Shown piece after piece: positions 15,690 through 24,159 of a stretch of 30,627 bases of DNA (position 1 is its first letter; every line of letters begins with the position of its first letter). The DNA lies in the NCBI GenBank assembly GCA_003233075.1, contig QIKQ01000026.1, positions 1 through 30,627 of the forward strand, written 5' to 3'. This DNA is from Gammaproteobacteria bacterium (GTDB lineage Bacteria > Pseudomonadota > Gammaproteobacteria > SZUA-21). Below the pieces are notes generated by a model. That model worked only from the letters and a program-made list of their open reading frames with translations, was not told the origin of the DNA and did no database searches. The position numbers and the translations under genes were made by a program.

Positions 15690-16868
15690 TTAGTGTTTAG
15701 GTTTTTTGAGTAAAATATTCTTAGAGCTTACATATTTTTTTCTGTCTGAAAAAAGTGATTCAGTTCTTTTGTAGACTTTTTCTGCGGTATGTCGATACGC
15801 AGTTAGTTTTCCACCTATCACGCTGATAAAACGAGGTGATTTCTTATTGTCTACTTCAATCTGTGTTTCACGAGATCGGCTGAAAGGAGATTTGTCTGAT
15901 GAGGGTAAAACACGCAATCCAGCATAAAATTTCACAATTTTAGATTGCGCTAATTGTGGAAAATATTCTGCAACCGATTCTTGAAGATAACTAATTTCAT
16001 CCTGCCCAATAGACACATCATCTGGGTCGCCTTGAAATATTTTTTCGGTGGTACCCACCAATAGACCTGACTCTCTAGGCATGACAAACAATGCTCTTTG
16101 ATCTAGAGGAGACTCAATATAATAAATTCCCTTTGAAAATTGCCTATCAAGTTCGATATGCGCACCTTGAACCAATTCAGAAGAAAAATTTTTCTGCTTT
16201 GGTGTGATTTTATCAATTATCTGCGAGGCCCAAGGTCCTGCAGCGTTGACTAAAAGCTTAGCTGAGACTCGATGAATTACTGATTGATATCTATATTCGA
16301 TATCACAGAATTCATCGCGGATATTAGCCTTTTCAAACTTCGCTGCTTCAAGATAACGGGCTCCGTATTCAAACGCGGAATTAAGTACTGCTAAAGTTAA
16401 AAGCCTATCATCAGTTTGCGCATCGTAATATTGGTAAACCGCTTTTAAACCTGATAACTTCAACCCATCAAGTGTCGACCATTCGGAGGGACACACAGTT
16501 ATGAAACGCGTTTCCCTTTTAAATCCGCCGAGCAAGGAATATAAAAATAGCCCAAATTTGATTTTGAATCGACTTCGACTACTTGCTTGGTAAACTGGTA
16601 TGTAAAATCGAACCATTTTAACAAGATCAGGTGCGATTTTAAGAAGTATATTCCTTTCAGTTAGACATTCTTTGACTAGAGAAAATTGAAATGACTCTAA
16701 ATATCGAAGTCCACCGTGAATTAGTTTACTAGAACGAGATGAAGTTTGTGATGCAATAGTATATTGCTCAAGTAATAATACTGACCGCCCATTTAGAGCA
16801 AATGCCTGAGCTATGCCCGCCCCTTGTATACCACCACCAATAATAATTACATCATATTGCTTAAGCAA
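15690..16868 (-). CDS. glpD: FAD-dependent glycerol-3-phosphate dehydrogenase (short form)
   Basis: Predicted to oxidise glycerol-3-phosphate to dihydroxyacetone phosphate at the inner membrane, feeding electrons to quinone. The 392 residues start with the FAD-binding motif DVIIIGGGIQGAGIAQ (6-21) and the family segment SSRSSKLIHGGLRYLE. Later come LVNAAGPWASQI, LVGTTEK, the family AGLRVLPSS and a closing ISVIGGKLTAYRHTAE. The enteric enzyme is about 500 residues; the C-terminal helical domain is missing here. The start is TTG at 16868, overlapping the stop of the upstream gene by 8 bases. No ATG lies near the FAD motif. It is the last gene of a kinase-phosphodiesterase-dehydrogenase operon. 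Confidence 0.87.
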   Translation of the reverse strand: MLKQYDVIIIGGGIQGAGIAQAFALNGRSVLLLEQYTIASQTSSRSSKLIHGGLRYLESFQFSLVKECLTERNILLKIAPDLVKMVRFYIPVYQASSRSRFKIKFGLFLYSLLGGFKRETRFITVCPSEWSTLDGLKLSGLKAVYQYYDAQTDDRLLTLAVLNSAFEYGARYLEAAKFEKANIRDEFCDIEYRYQSVIHRVSAKLLVNAAGPWASQIIDKITPKQKNFSSELVQGAHIELDRQFSKGIYYIESPLDQRALFVMPRESGLLVGTTEKIFQGDPDDVSIGQDEISYLQESVAEYFPQLAQSKIVKFYAGLRVLPSSDKSPFSRSRETQIEVDNKKSPRFISVIGGKLTAYRHTAEKVYKRTESLFSDRKKYVSSKNILLKKPKH

Positions 16869-17634
16869 AACAAACTCTGTTTTTCAATACCGAGTCTAAA
16901 ATCATCGATTCAACTTCCATTGTTTCGATATATTTGACGCCCTTAGCTGCAAAATCTAGTGCGATTTTGGGATCTGTTATTTCGTATAGAACCCAATCCC
17001 AAACCGATTGGCTAAACCCTAAATAATCGTGCGGCACTTTTTTAAAATTCGATATAACAAGTTCAGGCTTAATTTCCTCATTACTTAGTAACGCAAGGTC
17101 TTGCCATTTGCTTAGAATATATCCTATTTTAAATATCTCATTTTTTTTCATCCATTTTAAAAATTCATAATCATAAGCGATAATAATTACTTGAGATTTT
17201 ATGATGTTTAATTGAGATGCTAATACATCAGCAAAAACTTTTGCCGTGTAATGATTTATGGAATCTTGTTTCGCCTCTACCAATAATGTAAGGTGCGTCT
17301 TGTCTCGTGCAAGCTCTACCATATCGTCCAATGTCGCAAATGGATTAGTCTTATATTGACTACCGAATCGATCTATTTCGCTTAGGCTATAGTTTTTAAG
17401 ATCAGCAATACTTAAGTCGAATATTAATTTTGAAGACGAACTAACTCTCTCTAGGGTGTCATCGTGTAGTAAAACTGCTTGCTTGTCTTTCGTTAACTGA
17501 ATATCCATTTCAAGCATAGATACACCAAGTTCAACTGCTTTTTTCATAGCGATCAATGAGTTTTCTGGATATTTTGCAGCATATCCACGATGCGCAATGA
17601 GTTGTGGAATCTGAATCGCATTTGAATTAGTCAT
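16861..17634 (-). CDS. Glycerophosphodiester phosphodiesterase (cytoplasmic, UgpQ-like)
   Basis: Hydrolyses glycerophosphodiesters to glycerol-3-phosphate and an alcohol. The 257 residues contain the full GDPD active-site pattern: H15-R16 (LIAHRGYAAKYPENS), E42 and D44 (SMLEMDIQLTKD), H57 (LLHDDTLERVS) and VEAKQDS for the later acidic residue. No signal peptide, so it acts in the cytoplasm like UgpQ rather than periplasmic GlpQ. Its ATG overlaps the kinase stop by 8 bases and its stop overlaps the dehydrogenase start, so all three are translationally coupled. Product and substrate flow fit: phosphodiester to glycerol-3-phosphate to dihydroxyacetone phosphate. Confidence 0.92.
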   Translation of the reverse strand: MTNSNAIQIPQLIAHRGYAAKYPENSLIAMKKAVELGVSMLEMDIQLTKDKQAVLLHDDTLERVSSSSKLIFDLSIADLKNYSLSEIDRFGSQYKTNPFATLDDMVELARDKTHLTLLVEAKQDSINHYTAKVFADVLASQLNIIKSQVIIIAYDYEFLKWMKKNEIFKIGYILSKWQDLALLSNEEIKPELVISNFKKVPHDYLGFSQSVWDWVLYEITDPKIALDFAAKGVKYIETMEVESMILDSVLKNRVCFA

Positions 17635-19057
17635 TATTTAGCCTTGACTCCATCATCTCAATCCACAATGAATACCTAATCAGTAACTCACGATTTTCCC
17701 TTGGCATTACTTCAGTCCAGGTCTCTAAAGATTTCGCATGTGAAAAATCAGTTAACAAATTAAAAGCCCCATATGCCGTCGCCTCATAATGTCTAGTATA
17801 GACTACAGCTACATTGCATAAATCAGCAATTGATTGATTAAAGAGCGAATCATTTGCCATGCCACCTGATAAAATGATTCTATTAAGGCTAGCATCCGCG
17901 TTAAACAAATCCACGTTGATTTTTATTAGGAATAATATACTTTCATATACCGCTTTCAGCTCCGAATCAATACCGGACTTACCAATTAATTCCGGCTCTA
18001 TATCGCTACGCCAATAAGGAGCGCCCAAGCCGCCCACCGAATTAAGGAACATAATTTTATTCTTTTCTTTAGCTACTTGTGTATAAGATTTTATTACTTT
18101 TAACTTATGAAACGATTGAAACCAACGAATTGCATTAGCGACACCATTAATAGTAGCTTCTTTCGCATAATATTTTATTCCGCCTTTGACGTAAAGCAAG
18201 CATTGTAAATAATTAGGCATCCCTGTTTTCTGATCTTTGTTGTCTTTTGTTGCTTGCATCAAAAATCCACCACTGCCCAAATTCAAGAATAGCGAATTTT
18301 TTGAGGAATTTGCTATTGAAAATAGCACAGTATTTTGATCGCCAATCACTAAAGTATTATTAACTTCCTCAATAGTTTCAACACGTTCAATTACTTTATT
18401 GTTTTCGTAAATTTGAACCATTAGGTTTTTCGAAACTCCAAACAAATCCAACAATATCTCATCCCAACATAGGTCTCGATAATTAAACAACATTGTTCTC
18501 GCAGCTATCCCTGGATCAACTCGGAATTCATTTTGTTCATCAATTAAATGACTTAGGTACGATGACAAAGGCACAATAATTAGCCTATCTTTATCCTTTG
18601 CACTTTTGACTAAATTATAGTTCTGTAAGCACCAAAGAAATTTACTAGCACCATAGTGCGAATTTTGAATTAAACCTGTTTTATGTCTAATCAATTGATT
18701 GTCGATTTTTAACTGTAAAAGCAAATCCGCACCACGTGTATCTTGCCAACTAATGACTGGACTTAGAGGTCTGAAAGTCTGCTTATCCAAGCATAAAAAA
18801 GTAGACCTTTGTACAGTCAATGCGAAATTACAAATAGGATATTGATTATATTTAGCTTCTTTTTTTGCTCTCTTCAATAATATTAATATTATTTTTTTCA
18901 TCTCACTGGGATTGTGTTCTATAAAACGTGAGTTTTTGACTAGCACAGAATAAGGTAAATATTTTGAGAAAATAATTTGGCAATTTGAGTTAATTAAAAT
19001 ACATCGAATTGATTGACCACCCACGTCAATAACAAGAGTCAGTTCGTTAGTGCTCAT
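17627..19057 (-). CDS. FGGY-family carbohydrate kinase, glycerol kinase-like
   Basis: A sugar/polyol kinase of 476 residues. The N-terminal phosphate motif is LVIDVGGQSIRC, altered from the usual DQGTTS. ISWQDTRGADLL corresponds to the WQDRRT substrate motif of glycerol kinase. DPGIAARTMLFNYRDLCWDE corresponds to the glycerol-kinase SRTMLFN segment. The adenosine motif ILSGGMANDSLFNQSIADL is intact. The family link to FGGY kinases is clear. Glycerol as substrate is inferred from these motifs and the downstream phosphodiesterase and G3P dehydrogenase; another polyol is possible. ATG at 19057 with AGAGAA upstream. First gene of the three-gene operon; no GlpR or transporter is visible beside it. 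Confidence 0.8.
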   Translation of the reverse strand: MSTNELTLVIDVGGQSIRCILINSNCQIIFSKYLPYSVLVKNSRFIEHNPSEMKKIILILLKRAKKEAKYNQYPICNFALTVQRSTFLCLDKQTFRPLSPVISWQDTRGADLLLQLKIDNQLIRHKTGLIQNSHYGASKFLWCLQNYNLVKSAKDKDRLIIVPLSSYLSHLIDEQNEFRVDPGIAARTMLFNYRDLCWDEILLDLFGVSKNLMVQIYENNKVIERVETIEEVNNTLVIGDQNTVLFSIANSSKNSLFLNLGSGGFLMQATKDNKDQKTGMPNYLQCLLYVKGGIKYYAKEATINGVANAIRWFQSFHKLKVIKSYTQVAKEKNKIMFLNSVGGLGAPYWRSDIEPELIGKSGIDSELKAVYESILFLIKINVDLFNADASLNRIILSGGMANDSLFNQSIADLCNVAVVYTRHYEATAYGAFNLLTDFSHAKSLETWTEVMPRENRELLIRYSLWIEMMESRLNND

Positions 19058-19116
19058 GAGAATTCTCTGCAGCTAATAAAGTCTATCATTCAGGTCCACA
19101 AACGACATACACGCTA

Positions 19117-19271
19117 AGGAAGCCTCTGATTAATTAAGAGATTCCTGCGACACAGGGAAGTGTCGCCAAAATCGATCGCACTACGCGATTGATTTTGTGA
19201 GACAAGAAAAAATCACACTTTTTCTTATCGTGCTCTGACAATTCAGGGATGAATTGTTCAGAGCTTCTTAA
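19117..19271. repeat. Hairpin-rich MITE-like repeat in divergent promoter region
   Basis: Lies in the 302-base gap between the kinase operon and the NlpC/P60 gene. Imperfect inverted ends (GGAAGCCTCTGATTAATT on the left; AATTGTTCAGAGCTTCTT on the right) enclose four consecutive stem-loops. These are 19147-19166 (GCGACAC/GTGTCGC, loop AGGGAA), 19168-19196 (12-base stem, one G-U), 19204-19226 (AAGAAAAA/TTTTTCTT) and 19232-19264 (GCTCTGA and CAATTC stems, loop AGGGAT). No ORF inside is credible. Outside the repeat I see no clear promoter for either gene. Confidence 0.55.
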
Positions 19272-19359
19272 GGTTATTAAAGACAACTCAATAGCTAAAA
19301 CACAACACAGTTCACATTTACACTTTCTTGCTTGGCATAATTCGAGCACTAAGCTGAGC

Positions 19360-19839
19360 ATGAAAAATTACTGTCATATTTTAAGTATTATAGTTTTATC
19401 CTCAAGCCTGCTCTCAGCCTGCCAAGAATCACCTGTACGACCTGACCGAACAAACATGCAAGCTGATACTATTATAGGTTATAAAGCGACACGTATCGCT
19501 TTGAAACAGTTAGGCATCCCTTATGTTTATGGTGGTAGCAGTCCGCACGGCTTTGATTGCAGTGGACTAGTTCAATTTACCTATAAAAAATTAGGTATTA
19601 ACTTACCACGTAGCGCCTTCTACCAGCACCGATATGTTAAACCCATTGCTCGGTCAGAATTGCAGCCTGGAGACCTGGTTTTTTTTAGTTTTAGCGGTAA
19701 TAAAGTCACTCATGTCGGCATATACTACCAAGCACAATTATTTATTCATGCGCCAAGATCTGGTCGCTCAGTATCAATTGAATATTTTAACAACGACTAC
19801 TGGCAAGAGCGCTATATCTCTGCAGGCAGACTAAACTAA
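19360..19839 (+). CDS. NlpC/P60 cell-wall peptidase lipoprotein
   Basis: Predicted to cleave peptidoglycan stem peptides. From the ATG at 19360 it has 159 residues. A lipoprotein signal ends in the lipobox LLSAC with C21 as the lipidated residue. The NlpC/P60 domain (about 40-159) has the catalytic triad pattern C67 (HGFDCSGLVQFTY), H118 (KVTHVGIYY) and H130 (LFIHAPRSG). Size is as for Spr/NlpC-type lipoproteins. An ATG at 19249 lies inside a stem-loop of the upstream repeat and would put charged sequence before the signal, so I rejected it. Monocistronic by position; the ribosome site is weak. Confidence 0.9.
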   Translation: MKNYCHILSIIVLSSSLLSACQESPVRPDRTNMQADTIIGYKATRIALKQLGIPYVYGGSSPHGFDCSGLVQFTYKKLGINLPRSAFYQHRYVKPIARSELQPGDLVFFSFSGNKVTHVGIYYQAQLFIHAPRSGRSVSIEYFNNDYWQERYISAGRLN

Positions 19840-19851
19840 CTCCTTGTATGC

Positions 19852-20027
19852 TCTAGCCCGCATTTCTCACAGCCCATCTACTGCGACGGCCCAATTGCAT
19901 ACTATGACTGGTCCAAGCGCTCGAAAACGGTGGCTGAATATATTTGACTATGCCTGCGCACTTGTCGGTTGCGAAAACGAGTCATAGCATACCCTTCTAC
20001 GAAGTGCTGTGAGAAAAGCGGGCTAGA
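19852..20027. mobile_element. MITE-like element with about 21-base inverted ends
   Basis: The ends TCTAGCCCGCATTTCTCACA (left) and its inverted counterpart (right, ending GCGGGCTAGA) differ at one position over about 21 bases. Similarity continues weakly inside (ATACTATGACT against ATGCTATGACT). The 176-base element lacks a transposase and sits 13 bases after the NlpC/P60 stop. No clear target duplication was found. A non-autonomous element moved by a transposase elsewhere is the simplest explanation (inference). Confidence 0.65.
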
Positions 20028-20209
20028 TCATTTATGCACAGAACATAATTAAAGAGTTCGATTATAAGGATCTTGCTCTCCTAAATAAATTCAACCTCGT
20101 TAAAAACAGCCTAATTAATATAATTAATAATCGCTCGAAATAAATTTCATGCTCATCTATAATGTTTATATCTTTTGACTACTGAACAGATCATTTAATA
20201 TTTACAAAT

Positions 20210-20803
20210 ATGGGAAACGAAACAAACAACGCCGTATCGGCGAAAATTTTACTAGCGGCTGAAGAACGGTTCCGCCATTATGGCTATCGCAAAACGACCA
20301 TGGCCGAAATCGCTAGTGATGCCAATATGTCAGCCGCGAATTTATACCGTTATTACGCCAGCAAGGAAGATATTGGTGCTGCCTGTGTTCTGAATTGTTT
20401 TCTCAAACTTGAAAACAAGCTACGAGAAGTCGTTAATCTCAAAAACCTGACGGCCACGGAAAAACTCCAAGCCTTTGTCATCGCAAAGTTTGAGCATAGC
20501 CATAATGAAGTGAATAATAATCCTAATATCAATGAGTTAGCTGAAATGCTCGTTATGGAAAGGACTGAATTATTAATCGCGAGAAAAAAAGGCATTCATG
20601 CTCTTTTAGCAGAAATTCTTGCTGAAGGTAACCGCTCTGGCGAATTCGACATTCATGACGTCATTTTGACTGCCGAAAGCATAAATAATGCAACAGTCGC
20701 ATTTCATTTCCCGATGTTCATGAATATGTACCCAAAACAAAAATTTATCGAACTTGCTAACAATGTTGTTAATCTATTTGTACATGGCCTATTGCCAAAA
20801 TAA
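20210..20803 (+). CDS. TetR-family transcriptional regulator
   Basis: A 197-residue TetR-type repressor. The N-terminal helix-turn-helix is classical: AKILLAAEERFRHYGYRKTT, MAEIASDANMSAANLYRYYA, SKEDI (residues about 10-60). The C-terminal ligand/dimer domain is all-helical. It lies 144 bases upstream of the MMPL transporter on the same strand, and the gap holds a promoter overlapped by inverted repeats. It probably represses the transporter operon in response to a hydrophobic ligand (inference). No strong ribosome site. A TATAAT at about 20159 may be its own -10. Confidence 0.9.
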   Translation: MGNETNNAVSAKILLAAEERFRHYGYRKTTMAEIASDANMSAANLYRYYASKEDIGAACVLNCFLKLENKLREVVNLKNLTATEKLQAFVIAKFEHSHNEVNNNPNINELAEMLVMERTELLIARKKGIHALLAEILAEGNRSGEFDIHDVILTAESINNATVAFHFPMFMNMYPKQKFIELANNVVNLFVHGLLPK

Positions 20804-20856
20804 CTAAAAGTAATCAGTTTCTCGTAAGTATTTGATTTTCCGTTGTTAAATAGTTT

Positions 20857-20884
20857 TTGACTTTTTGTGAATATTTTATAGAAT
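20857..20884 (+). promoter_or_regulatory. Promoter of the MMPL transporter operon
   Basis: TTGACT (20857-20862), a 16-base spacer and TAGAAT (20879-20884). Transcription would start about 20891, some 57 bases before the MMPL ATG. The -10 lies within the palindrome listed next. Confidence 0.55.
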
Positions 20885-20897
20885 ATTCAGTATTCAC
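20867..20897. promoter_or_regulatory. Operator-like overlapping palindromes (TetR candidate)
   Basis: GAATATT-N6-AATATTC (20869-20888) is a perfect inverted repeat. GAATA-N5-TATTC (20881-20895) is a second, overlapping one, and GTGAATA/TATTCAC (20867-20873 and 20891-20897) pair around both. Three half-sites spanning the -10 and start site suit binding of one or two TetR dimers. Confidence 0.6.
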
Positions 20898-20947
20898 TAA
20901 TATCATGATAAGCTACTTTTCGCAGCGCAACAAAGGTTGGATCAGCT

Positions 20948-23320
20948 ATGGATCAATTTGAACGAAGTTTTGCAGATTGGGTTATTCGAAATCGACTTTG
21001 GTTAATTTTAGCCAGCATTGTAATTTTTCTAGGCGCGACTTCCAGTATGGCTACCAAAGAAGTTAGCCCTACTACTAACTATCGAGTATTTTTTAGTGAA
21101 GATAATCCCCAGTTACTAGCCTTTGAAGGACTCGAAAAAACTTATTCAAAAAACGACAACGTCCTTTTTGTACTCACACCTAAAAGTGGTAATATCTATA
21201 CCCGCGATACACTCAAAGCAATTCATTGGTTATCAAGTGAAGCAAAAGATACCCTTGGCAAGGCTTGGAAAACACCCTTTTCTTTGCGAGTCGATTCAAT
21301 TACCAATTTTCAATACACCGAAGCCAAGGGAGACGATTTAAAAACCTATGCCTTGGTTGCTAATCCTGACAAGCTAAGCGATGCTGATTTAATCAGAATA
21401 CGAAAAATTGTCGAATCAGAACCAACTTTAATGGGTCGAGTTGTTTCAAAAAAAGGTCATGTCGCCGGGGTCAATGTAACCATTGATTTGCCGGGTAAAA
21501 ATGAAAAAACCGAAACTCCAGAAGTGGTCAAATACGTCCGTGGCATTGCTCAGCAATTAGAGGCTAAATTTCCAAACATTAAAGTACGCATAGTCGGTAT
21601 GGTCATGTTTAACAACGCCTTCTCGGAAGCTGCGATAAACGACATTAAAACGCTCTGGCCGATTGCTTTAGGTTTGATGATATTTTTTCTCCTCCTTATG
21701 CTAAGAAGTATCTCCTCTGCTATTTTAACTATTGTGGTGATGATTATGTCGATTTTAACCGCAATGGGTATGGCGATACATTTTGACACGCCGTTCACTC
21801 CGCCAACTATGAGCGCACCCATAGTCATACTCACAGTTGCGGTTGCTAATGCAGTTCATATATTAGTGATTTTTGTTTTTCAGCTTCGCTTAGGCAAAGA
21901 TAAAATCTCTGCCATAAAGGAAAGCATAAGAGTCAATCTATTGCCAGTATTCCTAACTAGCTTTACAACCACCATTGGTTTCTTAACCATGAATTTTAGC
22001 GATGTGCCACCTTTTCAACATCTAGGCAATATTGTCGCAGTTGGTGTAGTCGCATCTTTCATTTTCGCCATCACATTTCTACCCGCCGTCATGTCTTATT
22101 TGCCAATTAAACCAAGTACGCGGAAGAAGCAAACTGGCGTACTTATGGCAAAATTCGCCAACGGTGTTATAAATCGACGTAGAATGCTGTTTTGGTCTAA
22201 TTTAATCATCATCCTTCTCCTCATTTCTTTTATACCGAAAAATCAACTGAATGACGTATTCCTAGAATACTTCGATAAAAGTATTCCGGTTCGCAATGAT
22301 ATGGACTATACAACAAAAAATATGACTGGCTTATATCAAGCTGAGTACTCTGTCGAATCTGGTAAAGAAGATGGCGCTAAAAATCCTGATTTTTTAAAAG
22401 AGGTTGACAAATTTTCAATATGGCTTCGGACTCAAAAGGAAGTAGTTCATGTTTATAATTTTGTTGATACCATCAAGCGCATTAACAAAAGTTTACATGC
22501 TGCAGATCCCGCTTACTATAAAATACCAAACTCACAAAGTCGAGTTGCAGAAAATATTTTACTTTACGAATCATCCGTACCTCAGGGTTTTGAGGTAACA
22601 AATCAATTAACTATCGATAAATCTGCAACTCGAATAACCGTTAACCTTTTGACATTGTCAACTAGTAGCTTAATCAATTTTGAAAACCGTGTTCAAACTT
22701 GGCTAAAGGCGAATACTAAACACATTACAAAAGCCGAAGGAACTGGCCCCACAATGATGTTTGCGCACATTAGTAAGCGCAATATTATTAGTATGCTAGT
22801 GGGATCCAGTATCGCTCTCATAATCATATCAGGCATATTAATTATTGCATTTCGCTCATTTAAAATAGGCCTAGTCAGCATGATTCCTAATTTGGTCCCT
22901 GCTGCAATGGGATTTGGAATATGGGCTATTTTTAGTGGTCAGGTCGGCATGTCTTTATCAATTGTCATCGGCATGACATTAGGCATAGTGGTCGACGACA
23001 CAGTTCACTTCTTAAGTAAATATCTTCGCGCTCGACGCGAACAAAATCTTAACGCCGAAGACTCTGTACGTTATGCGTTTAATTCAGTAGGATATGCCTT
23101 AGTCACGACATCAACTGTATTAGTGACTGGTTTTATCATTTTATCAATGTCTGCCTTTAAATTAAACGCAGATATGGGTCTATTAACTGCAATTGTAATC
23201 GTTTTAGCATTAATTGTAGATTTTCTATTTTTACCATCATTACTAATGAAACTTGAGGGCAAAAAAAATGAACAAACCAGCGCTAGTCCTAGCCGCACTG
23301 TTACTGATACCTCTGCTTAG
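20948..23320 (+). CDS. MMPL/RND-superfamily transporter
   Basis: A 790-residue inner-membrane transporter of the MMPL/HpnN-like RND type, about three quarters of AcrB length. The layout is repeated: one helix (about 15-32), large periplasmic loop, five helices (about 235-385), then a helix (about 418-435), second loop and five helices (about 620-775). The second half keeps the acidic proton-relay pair D683-D684 in GIVVDDTVHFL. The matching site in the first half reads AVANAVHIL (N301), without the acid. RND relatives of this shape move lipids, hopanoids or sterols rather than drugs; the substrate here is unknown. Its 3' end overlaps the next gene by 53 bases. Probably controlled by the TetR gene upstream. 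Confidence 0.9.
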   Translation: MDQFERSFADWVIRNRLWLILASIVIFLGATSSMATKEVSPTTNYRVFFSEDNPQLLAFEGLEKTYSKNDNVLFVLTPKSGNIYTRDTLKAIHWLSSEAKDTLGKAWKTPFSLRVDSITNFQYTEAKGDDLKTYALVANPDKLSDADLIRIRKIVESEPTLMGRVVSKKGHVAGVNVTIDLPGKNEKTETPEVVKYVRGIAQQLEAKFPNIKVRIVGMVMFNNAFSEAAINDIKTLWPIALGLMIFFLLLMLRSISSAILTIVVMIMSILTAMGMAIHFDTPFTPPTMSAPIVILTVAVANAVHILVIFVFQLRLGKDKISAIKESIRVNLLPVFLTSFTTTIGFLTMNFSDVPPFQHLGNIVAVGVVASFIFAITFLPAVMSYLPIKPSTRKKQTGVLMAKFANGVINRRRMLFWSNLIIILLLISFIPKNQLNDVFLEYFDKSIPVRNDMDYTTKNMTGLYQAEYSVESGKEDGAKNPDFLKEVDKFSIWLRTQKEVVHVYNFVDTIKRINKSLHAADPAYYKIPNSQSRVAENILLYESSVPQGFEVTNQLTIDKSATRITVNLLTLSTSSLINFENRVQTWLKANTKHITKAEGTGPTMMFAHISKRNIISMLVGSSIALIIISGILIIAFRSFKIGLVSMIPNLVPAAMGFGIWAIFSGQVGMSLSIVIGMTLGIVVDDTVHFLSKYLRARREQNLNAEDSVRYAFNSVGYALVTTSTVLVTGFIILSMSAFKLNADMGLLTAIVIVLALIVDFLFLPSLLMKLEGKKNEQTSASPSRTVTDTSA

Positions 23321-24050
23321 TTTTGCAGAAACGGCACAAGAAAAAGGATTACGAATTTCTAAAAAATCAAAGTCGGTTGATGTCGGTTGGAAGGACCAAA
23401 CCGCAATCTATAAAATGGTTTTGTCTGATCGTTATGGTAGAAAAACTACGCGTGCCATGCATAATCGACAAATGGAAATACGAAATGATGGAGATAAATC
23501 CATAATTGTATTTGATACGCCTCGTGATATTAAAGGCACCGCCTTTTTAAGTCATACGCACATAAATAAACCAGATGATCAATGGCTCTATCTGAAGTCG
23601 CTTCGGCGTGTAAAACGAATATCCTCAAATAACAAATCGGGCTCATTTATGGGCAGTGAATTTTCATATGAGGATATCTCATCTTTTGAAGTAGATAAGT
23701 ACAAGCATAAATTTTTAAGAGACGGTAAAGCTGATGGCAGAGATTGTTATGTAGTTGAACTAATCCCGACCTATAATTATTCTGGTTATACAAAACAATT
23801 AGTATGGATAGATAAAAAAATATGGCGCCCTATTAAAATGGATTATTATGACAGAAAAGATTCACATTTAAAGACGCTGATGTTTTTAGGTTACAAAAAA
23901 TATTTCAAAACTTTCTACCGTCCAGATGAAATGAAAATGATTAACCATCAAACTGGCAAAAAAACTTCCTTACTTTGGAGTGAATATAAATTCGGTAATA
24001 ATTTTACTAAAAGTGATTTTGATGTAAATGCGTTAAAACGAGCCCGATAG
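23268..24050 (+). CDS. LolA-like periplasmic protein (outer-membrane lipoprotein-sorting family)
   Basis: A 260-residue predicted periplasmic carrier. The signal peptide is MNKPALVLAALLLIPLLSFA with probable cleavage before ETA. The mature part is beta-rich with segments seen in MMPL-associated LolA-like proteins: IIVFDTPRDIKGTAFLSHTH, DDQWLYLKSLRRVKRIS, SGSFMGSEFSYEDIS and LVWIDKKIWRPIKMDYYDR. The ATG at 23268 has GAGGG 8 bases upstream and overlaps the MMPL gene by 53 bases in another frame. A TTG at 23253 would put Arg/Lys residues before the signal and is less likely. Expected to hand a hydrophobic cargo between membranes (inference). Confidence 0.85.
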   Translation: MNKPALVLAALLLIPLLSFAETAQEKGLRISKKSKSVDVGWKDQTAIYKMVLSDRYGRKTTRAMHNRQMEIRNDGDKSIIVFDTPRDIKGTAFLSHTHINKPDDQWLYLKSLRRVKRISSNNKSGSFMGSEFSYEDISSFEVDKYKHKFLRDGKADGRDCYVVELIPTYNYSGYTKQLVWIDKKIWRPIKMDYYDRKDSHLKTLMFLGYKKYFKTFYRPDEMKMINHQTGKKTSLLWSEYKFGNNFTKSDFDVNALKRAR

Positions 24051-24159
24051 ACTAGCGTGCGAACTAAAAACATCAATCAATTCTCTGTCTCACTACTACC
24101 AACGTCGCGACTGTGTATAACAATGGCCGCGACTCTATTTATTGATATGTATTAAAACC

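Noticed and set aside
19249..19359. Upstream extension of the NlpC/P60 gene
   Set aside because: The start codon lies inside a stem-loop of the repeat, and the extension would bury the lipoprotein signal peptide.
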